Source of the DNA: Tricholomella constricta
Taxonomy: Eukaryota; Basidiomycota; Agaricomycetes; Agaricales; Lyophyllaceae
Direction of reading: 5' to 3'
Assembly (NCBI GenBank): GCA_013368375.1
Contig: JAACJP010000025.1
Coordinates: 62,001 to 126,000, forward strand
DNA: 64,000 bases
Shown here: piece by piece, positions 10,293 to 20,129 of the stretch
Layout: each line of letters starts with the position of its first letter
Numbering within the stretch: the first letter of the stretch is position 1
Made by a program: the position numbers and the translations under genes
The notes under the pieces: model-generated
The model's input: only the letters and a program-made list of their open reading frames with translations
The model's database searches: none
Told to the model about the DNA's origin: nothing

Positions 10293-11350
10293 CATCTTCG
10301 AGGCCCCGCGGAGGTGGGCGAATCGGTACCACTTTCATTCGCAAGTCCGCCTTAGCAGGAGGACTACACGCGAGAGTGGTGGCCATGCCACTGCGTGGAC
10401 GAGGAGGAAAGGTGGGAGTGCAAGCACGCCCCGACCCAAACTCGGGTGCGCCACCCAATAGACAGTTGGAACACCCCCAACTGCATTCATCTCCGACACC
10501 GAATCCGTCACCAGCGGCAGATGTCATCTGCTACAAATGCGGAAAGAAAGGTCATTACTCGAGAGAATGTAAACAGAAACCGTACCCCGTGCGTGCTCAG
10601 ATACGAGCAGCTCGGACCGCAGTTGATGAAGAGGACGATGATTCGGACATGGATCCGGAGCATGAGGCTGATGACGAGAGTGGACATACCTCTGCTAATG
10701 AAGCGGATAATCCACCTGAGTCGTTCGTAGACAGCGACAGCGATGAACTCATTGAGGTCGATGTCTATGATAATGACTACTACTCCCGAGACAGCGAGAC
10801 TGAAGTCCTGAGGGCGATAACGGCATTACCGTTGGATGAAACTCGCCAGATAAAGATGCGCAAAGTACATCTTCGCGCATCGAAAGTAGCTAAGGCTCGC
10901 CCAGTGCATAAGCGCGACGACAAGGAGTGTTTAGCCACATATGTCAATGTAGGCGGACACGACGCGTGGACGCTATGGGACTCGGGTAGTACAACTACGG
11001 GCGTAACCCCGGCATTCTCCCAGGTAGCGGGACTGCGCGTGTATCCGTTGGATGCACCGATAACGCTGCAATTGGGAACGATTGGAAGTCGCTCGACAGT
11101 GAACTTTGGGTCTGATGCGTTAGTTAAAACACACGGATCTGAAGAAATGCTGTATGTCGATATAGCAAACTTTGACCGATATGATATGATTATCGGTACA
11201 CCGTTTATGCGAAAGCATGGAGTTATCCTTGATTTCGCGACGAATACAGTTGTGGTCAACGGTGTTTCAACCGAAGCCACGAAGGTAGACCTCCGGGATA
11301 CTGATGGACGGCTGCGCCGCTATCGTACCACGGATAAACCCCGGGATTGA
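10184..11350 (+). CDS. zinc-knuckle and aspartic protease ORF of the chromovirus
   Basis: Open from 10184 in the -1 frame relative to the gag-like ORF; first ATG is 10376. A CCHC knuckle (CYKCGKKGHYSREC) lies near 10529, followed by an acidic stretch (EEDDDSDMDPEHE) and a retropepsin-like domain with catalytic WDSGST near 10975 and the later IIGTPFM..HGV..DF block. The frame ends in TGA at 11348-11350 followed by CTC, and the same frame then continues open into reverse transcriptase. Either the TGA is read through to make a protease-polymerase protein, or it is a single inactivating mutation. The protease would cut the polyprotein in the virus-like particle. Confidence 0.85.
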
Positions 11351-14300
11351 CTCCCACGAGTCACAGTAGAAGACGTTCCGGAGGAAGAGGTGCACAAAAT
11401 GCATAGTCTTCCATCGGACGCGCCATGTCTACTGATGAGCGAGGAAGAGTATATAGATACTCTTCAGGGGGAGAAAGGGTCAACCGAGTATGAAAAGAAA
11501 GCCAAAACGCACAAAATGCAGCACAAAGAACCCAAATCTTCGCAAATCGATAATTTGGATAGCACTGAGGAGAAGGTAAAATTACCGGAACCACAAGTGT
11601 CGCCACAAGTGGCGCAGGAGAAACCCAAGCGAACATTTTGGGATCGACCTGTACCACATCCGCACGTCGATTGGGCGTACGATCCTCGAATGCCATTTGA
11701 ATGGAACGAGGTAATTGCGTCCATGCGTGCATATATGCGAGTCCAAGCGCCTCAGGGCGAGATATATCGCGATGCGCGCCCAGACGAGATATCCGAGCCG
11801 TCAGTATACGTCGGGACAATAGCTGGTAGTACTACAGGAAGTACGCCACAGTCACGGCAAGTACAACTGGAAGTACCAGATGAGACGGAAGAATGGATAC
11901 AAGCCCTCCGCGATAGGTATGAGAAACCAACCACGGAAGGGAAGCGACGAAAGGATGGGAATACAAAAATCAACAGTAAACTCACTACTGAAGATTATCC
12001 CCGCCTACGTCAGCAATGGCATGATGAATTCCAAGATATGGTGAACGGAACTCCTAACACGTTACCACCGTGGAGGGAAGTTAACCATGAGATTCATTTA
12101 ATCGATGAGAATGCACGGTATCACTATCACTTACCGCGGTGCCCAAATTCGCTGAGAGAAGAATTCCACGCGAAGATAAACCGCTATGTGGATGCTAAGT
12201 GGTGGGAGCCACGGTCCGTCAGCCAAGCAGCCCCACTACTGTGCATACCGAAGAAAGATGGTTCGCTACGAACTGCACTAGATGCACGTCAACGAAACGA
12301 TAACACCGTGAAAGACGTGACACCACTACCCGATCAAGAAATTATTCGGGAAGATGTGGCACGGGCAAAGATTAGATCAAAAATTGATCTAACCGACACC
12401 TATGAGCAAGTGCGTATACGACCAGAGAATGTACATAAAACAGCCTTTGTGACTATCGCCGGCACCTATGTCAGCAATATAATGCAAATAGGTGACTGCA
12501 ACGCACCTGCCACATTCCAGAGACTCATGACGTTGACCTTTCGAGACTTGATTGGTAGATTCATGCATGTCTACCTGGATGATATCTTTATCTTTTCAGA
12601 ATCGATAGAAGAGCATGAGAAACACCTACGAATAGTATTCGAGAGACTCAGAGCTGCTTCTTTGTATCTGAAATGGAAGAAATGCGAATTATACGCTGAA
12701 CGCGTTGATTGCCTTGGACACATTATCGACGATCGCGGTATACACCCTGATGTCGATAAACTAAGCCGCATACGCGAATGGCGAACACCGCGATCATATA
12801 ATGATATTCAGTGGTTCGTCGGACTAGTAAATTACTTGGGTAACTTCCTACCTGATATTACTGCGTATACGGGACCCCTCATGTCCATGACGCAAAACGG
12901 GTTGCCGTTTCATTGGAGACCGATCCATGATCGGTGTTTTCAAATGATAAAACAAATATGTTGTAGGACACCAGTCATACAGCCTATAGACGTTAAGAAT
13001 AAAGACCCTATATGGCTTATATGCGATGCCTCGAAGACCGGTGTCGGAGCCATGTACGGCCAAGGACCCACTTGGCAGACATGTCGGCCCGCTGGGTTCA
13101 TGTCGAAGAAGTTCACGAGCGCTCAGCAAAATTATGCTGTACACGAGCTCGAAACTCTTGCGATTCTAGAAGCCCTATTAAAATGGGAAGATAAATTGGT
13201 TGGTTACAATATCCATGTAATCACAGACCATAAAGCGCTAGAGTTCTTCAAAACTCAAGTAAATCTGTCACCACGTCAACGACGCTGGAACGATTATATG
13301 TCTCGGTTCACCTTTGACATTACATATGTAAAAGGAGAACTGAACAAAGTAGCTGATTGCTTATCCCGCTACTTTGAAGGAGACGCACCTAATGAGGTGC
13401 AGAGCGTCAACGACTATGTACGCGCTGACGCGCGAATAGATCCAGACGGAGAGGATCTCCCACCTTCACGACTGCAAGAAGTGGCTGAACGAGTTATTGA
13501 AATTCGAGCCATGCAGGACGTGGAAGTGAGGCGTAGTCGCCGCCTCCAGGAACGGCGTGAGGATCGAGAAATCGAAGCCGCCATCCTGGAAGAGTTTCAG
13601 CAACCTACCGTACAGTCTGAATCCTCGACCGGTCAACAACCGGATGGGGCTCCTTCAGAACGCGAACAAACGTTGGGCGAGGCATTGTTTCAACAGCCCG
13701 CACCTGCGCTGCGTCCAGACCTACACCCACGGAATGGCGATGCTTCATTCCTGGAAGTAGTACGGAAAGGTTACAAAACCGATAAATTGTTCACGGTAAT
13801 AATGGACAAGCCCGGTGAATTCACGCATTTTACACACCGAGATGCGTTAATTTGGACAACGAATCCAGCCGGCGTAGAAGTTCTATGTGTTCCTCGTGAT
13901 CGTAAATTGATCACTCAACTCATAGAACAAGCACATACGTCCGTTGGACACTTTGGAGCCCAGCGTACCATGGAATACCTCCGACGCTGGTACTGGTGGC
14001 CCACCATTACCGCAGAAGTTCGCAAGTTCTGTCAAACTTGTGAGTCATGTCAGCGAGCCAAGGGTTTGAATCAAAAACCTGCTGGCAAAATACATTCGCT
14101 ACCAGTGCCCATTAAACCATGGGACTCCATTGGAACGGACTTTATAGGCCCGTTCCCTGAATCAAAAGGCTATAATTACCTGTGGGTTATTATGTGCCGC
14201 ATGACGAGCATGGTGCATTTAATTCCAGTACATACGCGCATGACCGCGTCGGAATTGTCCTGGATATACATGCGCGAGATTGTTCGTCTGCATGGTCTTC

Positions 14301-15217
14301 CTAGCTCCATCGTGAGCGATAGGGACTCGAAGTTCACCTCCAAATGGTGGCGAGAACTTCACAAGATCCTTGGATCGAAACTGCTCATGTCCACATCGTT
14401 TCATCCTCAAACGGATGGACAGACTGAGCGTGCAAACCGCAGTATCGGACAAATATTCCGTACTGTGGTGCGCCATGACCAGAAAGACTGGGTCGATCGC
14501 GTAGATATGACCGAGTTCGCACTTAATGCGAGTATATCGGAGACAACCAAATACGCGCCATTCGAACTCAACAGCGGATACATGCCCTCCATGAGCAAGG
14601 AAATTCGCAGTGATAATGTGATTCCTCGGGGTATTCGCCAGTTCGCAGAACAAGCCCTTTCGAATCTCGCGGAAGCCCACGATGCTATTATCGAGGCCCG
14701 CGTATTCCAAGCGCTGAATGCGAATAAACGCCGGAGTGATGATCCTAAGATTAGCACTGGCGATTTAGTTTACCTTTCTACGAAGAATTTAAATCTTCCA
14801 AAGGGTAGAGCACGCAAGTTGTGCCCCAAGTTCGTGGGGCCATATCGTGTATTGAAGGCGGAGCCAGAGACATCCAATTATACGTTGGAACTGCCCTCCG
14901 CACTTCAGCAGCGACGCCTGCACGCGAAATTCCATGTTTCCGTGCTGAGACCGTATTACGCTACGGAGGACGCACTGTTCCCGAATCGAGCGCACCCAGA
15001 GCCTTATGACTTTGGTGCACCAGACGACCACGAGTGGTTTGTCGAGGAGATTCTGGGACATAGGTGGTCCGAAGGCGCCATTGAATTTCAAGTTCGATGG
15101 TCCCTGGGGGACACTACGTGGGAGCCGCGTGAGCACTGCGAATCCCTGGCAGCTCTCGATAGATACCTCGAGCTCCAGGGGGTGAAGCGTATATCGCAGC
15201 TCGCAAAGCTGCGCTGA
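11351..15217 (+). CDS. pol: reverse transcriptase, RNase H, integrase, chromodomain
   Basis: Open from 11351 in the protease frame, first ATG 11390 (1275 aa). RT: CIPKKDGSLR, KIDLTDTYEQVRI and the YLDD box near 12570. RNase H: ICDASKTGVGAMYGQG near 13020 and TDHKALEFF near 13230. Integrase: zinc finger H(x3)H with CQTCESCQRAK near 14035, then the catalytic triad in GTDFIGPFPE, IVSDRDSKF and FHPQTDGQTERANRSI. After a GPY/F-like segment (KFVGPYRVLK) comes a chromodomain (FVEEILGHRW...FQVRWSLGDTTWEP), which in this branch guides integration to marked chromatin. All catalytic residues I can check are present, so the enzyme looks functional apart from its dependence on passing the upstream TGA. 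Confidence 0.93.
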   Translation, partial: LPRVTVEDVPEEEVHKMHSLPSDAPCLLMSEEEYIDTLQGEKGSTEYEKKAKTHKMQHKEPKSSQIDNLDSTEEKVKLPEPQVSPQVAQEKPKRTFWDRPVPHPHVDWAYDPRMPFEWNEVIASMRAYMRVQAPQGEIYRDARPDEISEPSVYVGTIAGSTTGSTPQSRQVQLEVPDETEEWIQALRDRYEKPTTEGKRRKDGNTKINSKLTTEDYPRLRQQWHDEFQDMVNGTPNTLPPWREVNHEIHLIDENARYHYHLPRCPNSLREEFHAKINRYVDAKWWEPRSVSQAAPLLCIPKKDGSLRTALDARQRNDNTVKDVTPLPDQEIIREDVARAKIRSKIDLTDTYEQVRIRPENVHKTAFVTIAGTYVSNIMQIGDCNAPATFQRLMTLTFRDLIGRFMHVYLDDIFIFSESIEEHEKHLRIVFERLRAASLYLKWKKCELYAERVDCLGHIIDDRGIHPDVDKLSRIREWRTPRSYNDIQWFVGLVNYLGNFLPDITAYTGPLMSMTQNGLPFHWRPIHDRCFQMIKQICCRTPVIQPIDVKNKDPIWLICDASKTGVGAMYGQGPTWQTCRPAGFMSKKFTSAQQNYAVHELETLAILEALLKWEDKLVGYNIHVITDHKALEFFKTQVNLSPRQRRWNDYMSRFTFDITYVKGELNKVADCLSRYFEGDAPNEVQSVNDYVRADARIDPDGEDLPPSRLQEVAERVIEIRAMQDVEVRRSRRLQERREDREIEAAILEEFQQPTVQSESSTGQQPDGAPSEREQTLGEALFQQPAPALRPDLHPRNGDASFLEVVRKGYKTDKLFTVIMDKPGEFTHFTHRDALIWTTNPAGVEVLCVPRDRKLITQLIEQAHTSVGHFGAQRTMEYLRRWYWWPTITAEVRKFCQTCESCQRAKGLNQKPAGKIHSLPVPIKPWDSIGTDFIGPFPESKGYNYLWVIMCRMTSMVHLIPVHTRMTASELSWIYMREIVRLHGLPSSIVSDRDSKFTSKWWRELHKILGSKLLMSTSFHPQTDGQTERANRSIGQIFRTVVRHDQKDWVDRVDMTEFALNASISETTKYAPFELNSGYMPSMSKEIRSDNVIPRGIRQFAEQALSNLAEAHDAIIEARVFQALNANKRRSDDPKISTGDLVYLSTKNLNLPKGRARKLCPKFVGPYRVLKAEPETSNYTLELPSALQQRRLHAKFHVSVLRPYYATEDALFPNRAHPEPYDFGAPDDHEWFVEEILGHRWSEGAIEFQVRWSLGDTTWEPREHCESLAALDRYLELQGVKRISQLAKLR

Positions 15218-15358
15218 GGTGTGGCATGCAATGTGCACCACACAGCCACAGCGTGGCTGGACTCGATCACTTCGATCGAGTGGAGCTCCGATCGGGGGAG
15301 CGAAAAATTTTCTCTCTGCCCCCTTGTGCACTACCACTATCACTAAAAATCGCACCTA

Positions 15359-18007
15359 ATGTCGTCTGGACAAGAATCAATGAGTTTTCGAGGAAACTCA
15401 AGAGGGGGGGGAACGCGTGGACGCCGCGGTCGCAATAACCGCAGCGCTACGAGTAATTCACCTCGCGTACAACATGCGCAACAAACTACACAACCGCAAA
15501 ACCAAGCACAGTCTCCACTGTCGTTTGGATCGATAGCATACCAGCCAACAATGGTACCGAGCTATCAGCCGTTCGAAGGACAGAATCCTTCCAACACAGG
15601 CGAGACGCCTGCTCCTGGACCCGCCGTTGAGCGCCTGCACGCTCCAATGGATGTCGATGGACATGGAGCAGGGCAACTCGAGCCTGGACAGCTGCCTGAT
15701 GCTAAGAACAGAAGCGTCGAGATGGGACGCCCCTCACAACAGCGTGGTGGTAACAAACCACACCGCCCAAAGGGGGGTGAACGAGCCGTCGAAGAGAAGG
15801 AAGGAAACCCCTCGAACTCTCACGGAAATACTCGAGGTACGCATGCTGCGCCACGCAACGCATCACATGCTAATATGGGAACAAACCCAGACGGTATATT
15901 CAACCGCCTCGAGACCGTCGGAGTAGCACCCGACTTTGTAGTCGACTTCATCCATGATGGAATGGCAAGGGTCGTGATAGGACAACTACTCGACACCATT
16001 GACCGCCTTCAACGAGAAGTTGACCAGCAAACTATGGCTAAACGCCACATCACCGAGGAGCTGCAACGCGCGCTACGTAAGCGCCCCGCATCGCCGAACG
16101 CGATGCCTTATACCGACAAGCGTAGTCGGACGCAGGGTCCTCAGACCGCACCCACATCGGTGCAGTCCACGGCGCCAGCGCAGGAAATAGGATCTGCGCC
16201 CACAAGCGCCGCCAAAGTACCTCTAGTGATCCCCACTATTGAGGTACCCTTTCCTCTTGGCGTACCTCCGCACATTGATGCTGGACGTATTGTACTTACG
16301 ATACGTCAGGCCTTTGCGGTGCCCGAGCAGATGCCCGTCGACGATGTACGATTGGTCGACGCTAGCTCGCCTGCCGATGAACCGATGCAAGAGACTGTAG
16401 AGCCCTCTACCATCGGTACGCTGAAGGAGGAACCAGCAAGCGAAACCGCCGACGAGCGTAGCTTACGAATGAAGCACAATGCCTCAGTCCGCCGCGACCG
16501 CCTTGCTGCAGACCGAGAAACCAACGAACGCTTGAAGTATAATTTCGAGACATTCGTCGGACGCATTCCAGATACTATTGGCGTACTACACATCAATGGT
16601 ACTCCCGAACGCCACAACGCGTTTGGTGGACTACTTCACCGACGCCTGTACTGGTCACCGTACAGTAATACAGTGTTTGCCTCTCAGAGCGCTAGTCGCG
16701 CTCTAGAGTACGAACGTGAAAACAAAACCGCATTCAATGCGACAGGCTCACCTTTGTACAAGTGTGCACCTCGCGGGTTCCCTATGTCCCCTCGAGACAT
16801 CCGCAATCTGGTTCAGTTCCGTGACGATAACTTCAACATGGATACCGAACGTGTGGAAGCCCACTACCTACTCTGGGACTTCTATCGTATCGCTTCACGA
16901 TACGCCGAACCCCACAGAGACCGGACTATGAAGTTTATCCTTCAACGAGAATACTTCGATCCGGCTCACAAACCATCGATACGCGATGACGCTGCGTGGA
17001 CACGACCTGTGTTACCACCGCCCGCTGGAGTATTGTCCACTTCAGCGCGCAACCCTCGAACCCGAGGTGCGGGTTTACCCATACCATCGGTATCGCAAGC
17101 CCTGGACTTCAACGTGTGGGGACAATATATTGTACACCATGGAAGGCCAGGCCTAGACAACGTATACAGCGGTCTAGTGATCGACTACAACTTCTCGATC
17201 CACTTCCGCACTGTGGTCGGGTACGCCCTTGGTCGTGCCATGAGCCCTACCCGAGCCGCATCTCGAGTCGCGTTCATGCGCCTATACGCCATGATCATTG
17301 CTCGACCGAACCTCTATCGAGAAGCGGTGGACTCGTGGAATGCCATTCACCCATTGGATCGCATCCCCGACCACTTACCTTCTACGGCAAGCCTTGGTCG
17401 CTTAGCTCTTCCTGAGGAGCATGCCGCCAACTTAACCGAAACGGACGTAATCCGTATGCTTTTAGCCAATCGACTACCCGTCGCTTGGATTGATCACGCC
17501 TATCCCTACGGCCTCCACTACTTGGATGCGCATTATACGGGAACCACAATTGATCGTACACTATACGACAATGTGGACGACGACCGACTTGTTCGGCTAT
17601 GTCGTTACGGGATACCCCCGGCCATTCCTCAATGGGATGGATGGCGACAGCCGACCCGCGATGATATCGCTAGACTCCACGTACTACTCGACTGCGAGAA
17701 AGAGCGAGGACTGGACACTGCGCACGCTCGCGGCCTACACCCTGTAGGATACGACATCACGTCGATGAAATTCATCACCGGACGTGACCGCGAAGCTACT
17801 GTACTCTACGACGGCGATCTGGTGTTTAACGATACCACTGACCCGTCTGCGCCACCGCCTATGGTGGAAGGTCCTCCGCTCCCAACTATCAAGTCCACTA
17901 CGTCGCCAGCACCCTCTGCTCCATCTAGTTCATCCGCACCACTGGTCCTGCTACCAGAGGCTAACGCTTCTGATGACCATGCGATGGATGTAGTCGAGAA
18001 GGCTTAA
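15359..18007 (+). CDS. extra 882-aa ORF downstream of pol, function unknown
   Basis: Starts 141 nt after the pol stop, in the same frame as pol but separated by stops, and ends 154 nt before the 3' LTR. N-terminal 150 residues are low complexity with an Arg/Gly patch (RGGGTRGRRGRNNR). A probable coiled coil follows near residues 200-240 (LLDTIDRLQREVDQQ), then a basic patch (DKRSRTQ), a Pro/Thr linker, and a well-structured-looking region from about 390 to 830 rich in Trp, Tyr and Arg, ending in a Ser/Pro tail. I see no signal peptide or membrane segment, so it is not an obvious envelope protein. It could be a second structural protein, since the first ORF lacks a clear capsid. The ORF is long and intact, which argues for selection. 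Confidence 0.8.
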   Translation: MSSGQESMSFRGNSRGGGTRGRRGRNNRSATSNSPRVQHAQQTTQPQNQAQSPLSFGSIAYQPTMVPSYQPFEGQNPSNTGETPAPGPAVERLHAPMDVDGHGAGQLEPGQLPDAKNRSVEMGRPSQQRGGNKPHRPKGGERAVEEKEGNPSNSHGNTRGTHAAPRNASHANMGTNPDGIFNRLETVGVAPDFVVDFIHDGMARVVIGQLLDTIDRLQREVDQQTMAKRHITEELQRALRKRPASPNAMPYTDKRSRTQGPQTAPTSVQSTAPAQEIGSAPTSAAKVPLVIPTIEVPFPLGVPPHIDAGRIVLTIRQAFAVPEQMPVDDVRLVDASSPADEPMQETVEPSTIGTLKEEPASETADERSLRMKHNASVRRDRLAADRETNERLKYNFETFVGRIPDTIGVLHINGTPERHNAFGGLLHRRLYWSPYSNTVFASQSASRALEYERENKTAFNATGSPLYKCAPRGFPMSPRDIRNLVQFRDDNFNMDTERVEAHYLLWDFYRIASRYAEPHRDRTMKFILQREYFDPAHKPSIRDDAAWTRPVLPPPAGVLSTSARNPRTRGAGLPIPSVSQALDFNVWGQYIVHHGRPGLDNVYSGLVIDYNFSIHFRTVVGYALGRAMSPTRAASRVAFMRLYAMIIARPNLYREAVDSWNAIHPLDRIPDHLPSTASLGRLALPEEHAANLTETDVIRMLLANRLPVAWIDHAYPYGLHYLDAHYTGTTIDRTLYDNVDDDRLVRLCRYGIPPAIPQWDGWRQPTRDDIARLHVLLDCEKERGLDTAHARGLHPVGYDITSMKFITGRDREATVLYDGDLVFNDTTDPSAPPPMVEGPPLPTIKSTTSPAPSAPSSSSAPLVLLPEANASDDHAMDVVEKA

Positions 18008-18150
18008 CGACAACGTCGAGTGTACGCCACAGTCATGGTAGTCGTCGAAATACATACGCGATCACTAATTGAGCGGGAGTTGTATACTCACGCTTTGTAC
18101 TTATAATAATAACCATGCACATCCATCTGCTGAGATCATACATTGATCTC

Positions 18151-18161
18151 AAAGGGGGGTG
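18151..18161 (+). other. polypurine tract of the chromovirus
   Basis: AAAGGGGGGTG directly abuts the 3' LTR, the usual priming site for plus-strand DNA synthesis. Confidence 0.8.
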
Positions 18162-18395
18162 TGTAACGACGGCGCGTTACAATACGTCTATATTGAGACG
18201 CGACCTGTTTGGCATTACCGTCTGGTAATGCACGACCATCTTTGTTATGCGTATATAAATGTCCTGTACAGTTTATGCTTAGATAATCCTTTGCACCTTC
18301 ACCCTGTACACGTACTTAGCAGAATCCCACAGATTGGTCTAGCTTAACGTGTCTGGTGTCTCGCAAGGATCCCCCAACCCCGTACAACCGTTACA
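18162..18395 (+). repeat. 3' LTR of the chromovirus
   Basis: Matches 8367-8600 with no difference that I can find, and is followed by the second TGTTC target copy at 18396-18400. Confidence 0.95.
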
Positions 18396-20129
18396 TGTTC
18401 TATCCACCCGTCTCTCAATGTGTTGCATGTCAATTGCCTCTGACATGCAGCACCCTGTCAAGGATTCAAGTTATGTTCTTCACACTTCACGATGGGGTAC
18501 GCCGCGCACTTAGCTCGTCTTTTGCATGTACAGCATGCAAGGTGTGCTACTACCACAACTACTATGCTGACGGCGTGACACGCCAGTATTATCCAACCGC
18601 CGAAATCCCCTCCAACATCCAGATAGAGGCCCATGCTTATGTCAACCATCGTCTTTGTGAATTTTTCACTCATTCATCGCTTTTTGCATGGGTCTCTGCT
18701 CAGAACTCCGCCAATCTCTACAACCACAGCCTCTCTGTCATGTCGAAGATGGGGAAAAGCACTGGCACAATTTCGTTGGAGCAAGTCTCACGGGCATTCA
18801 CTATGAATGCATTGCTCCGAGAGAGCGTCGAAGATGGTACTACCTTGAATTTGCCAGACATTGGGGACAACGACGAGCGCTTGAAGCATGCAACGGAGCT
18901 TCGCAACCAGCGTATCATCTCACATGGGCAAACACAGAGGCTGCATGCCTGTGGGGTCTGTGAGAGGTTCGCACCTGCGCCAGATGGGTATAAAGGTCTT
19001 CGTGAGTAATTTCGATGTTTTCGCTCTATTCTTGTCTAATGAAGTAGCAGGTTCGATGCGTGCTGTTACCATGGATGGAAATGCGATAGGACGACCCTCC
19101 TGCAATGAGCACAACTGCTCACAGCCACTGATCAAGCACCGTGCCCATTTCTGCGTGAGACACAATGATAAGAAGACAGAATGTGTTGTCACAGGCTGCG
19201 CCACTACAGCACCACCTGGATCTCGAACCTGCACCATCCCCTCCCACCGTGAGATGGAGTTACGCCGTAACGAGAAGGGAAAGGCTTTTTTTCAGCTTGT
19301 GAAGCGTCTCCAACGGCGAAATATCGTGCAAACCACTGACTCCCTTGCTTCTGGAGCCAGTGCTGATGACACCTTTGCGGAACCTGATCAGGACCACCAG
19401 AAATCGGATGCAGGGAATTTGCAGCCACGGGCCCGATTTGACCGTCGCAGAACACATAATGAGCAACTCGTCGTTGCTTGCTGTGGTATCATCATCGCCC
19501 GTGGGACTATGTTTGGAGCTGAATCAATATCTGGTGTGAAGGTGCGTCATGTTTTCGCGCCGTGGACACTAGTACTAATTTATCTACGACAGGATTTCCT
19601 CAAATCAGTTTATCCTTGCAAGGAGGACCTTCCAAGCATCATTTTCTATGACAACAATTGTTTGCTCCAATCACACCTTAACACACAGAAGGACAACTAT
19701 TTTGACAAAGTTATCAAGCCCGTGGATGTATTCCACTTCAAGTCGAAACATAAGGAAACCGACGAGTTTTGTCAGCGACATTGCAATCCTGCAATGTTTC
19801 CGGAACTGGTGGATGAAAACGGGAAGTGGTATTTCAACTCCTCTATTGCAGAGCAAGTAAATGTATGGTTAGGGGGTTATCTTGCTATTGTACGTGATAT
19901 GTTGCCTCATCGTTACGACTTTTTTTTGGACGAGATGATCAAACGGAGAAATGAATTGATGGTGGCCAAACTTGAGGAGGCGGGCAGAATTCCTTACATT
20001 ATACCATCTTTCATAGCATGATAGGAAGTAGTAATAGATTGGTTTGACTTCCTGACTTTGACCCGATGACTTGTCGTGATAGGGTGCCACAAGTTGGATA
20101 AAAGGAGGCCATGGTACGTTGGCATCTGT

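Larger units (their letters stand above)
8367..18395 (+). mobile_element. Ty3/gypsy chromovirus, full length, recent insertion
   Basis: LTRs at 8367-8600 and 18162-18395 (234 bp, TG...CA) read identical base for base. Both sides carry TGTTC (8362-8366 and 18396-18400). Order inside: leader, gag-like ORF, zinc knuckle plus protease, reverse transcriptase, RNase H, integrase with C-terminal chromodomain, an extra 882-codon ORF, a polypurine tract, 3' LTR. RT before integrase places it in Ty3/gypsy, and the chromodomain in the chromovirus branch. Identical LTRs and nearly open frames indicate a young copy. No tRNA-type primer-binding site starts at 8601. Confidence 0.93.
7934..20021 (+). pseudogene. 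KDZ-associated CxC5/CxC6 protein, split by a Ty3 insertion
   Basis: Exons: 7934-8291, 8353-8366 joined to 18401-19001 once the element and one target copy are removed, 19051-19541 and 19593-20021; introns of 49-61 nt. The phases close to 630 residues. The cysteine cluster CVACQLPLTC...CTACKVCYYHNYY matches the CxC5 type and CNEHNCSQPL...FCVRH...CVVTGCATT..PGSRTC the CxC6 type, both found with KDZ transposases of fungi. The C-terminal part contains FYDNNCLLQSHL and a helical segment like the end of KDZ transposases. The catalytic core is much shorter than a full KDZ transposase, so the protein was probably a derivative even before the insertion. The LTR element inside exon 2 now prevents expression of the whole reading frame. 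Confidence 0.8.

Noticed and set aside
15359..18007. Envelope gene of an errantivirus-like element
   Set aside because: Position after pol fits, but there is no signal peptide, membrane anchor or cleavage site in the translation.
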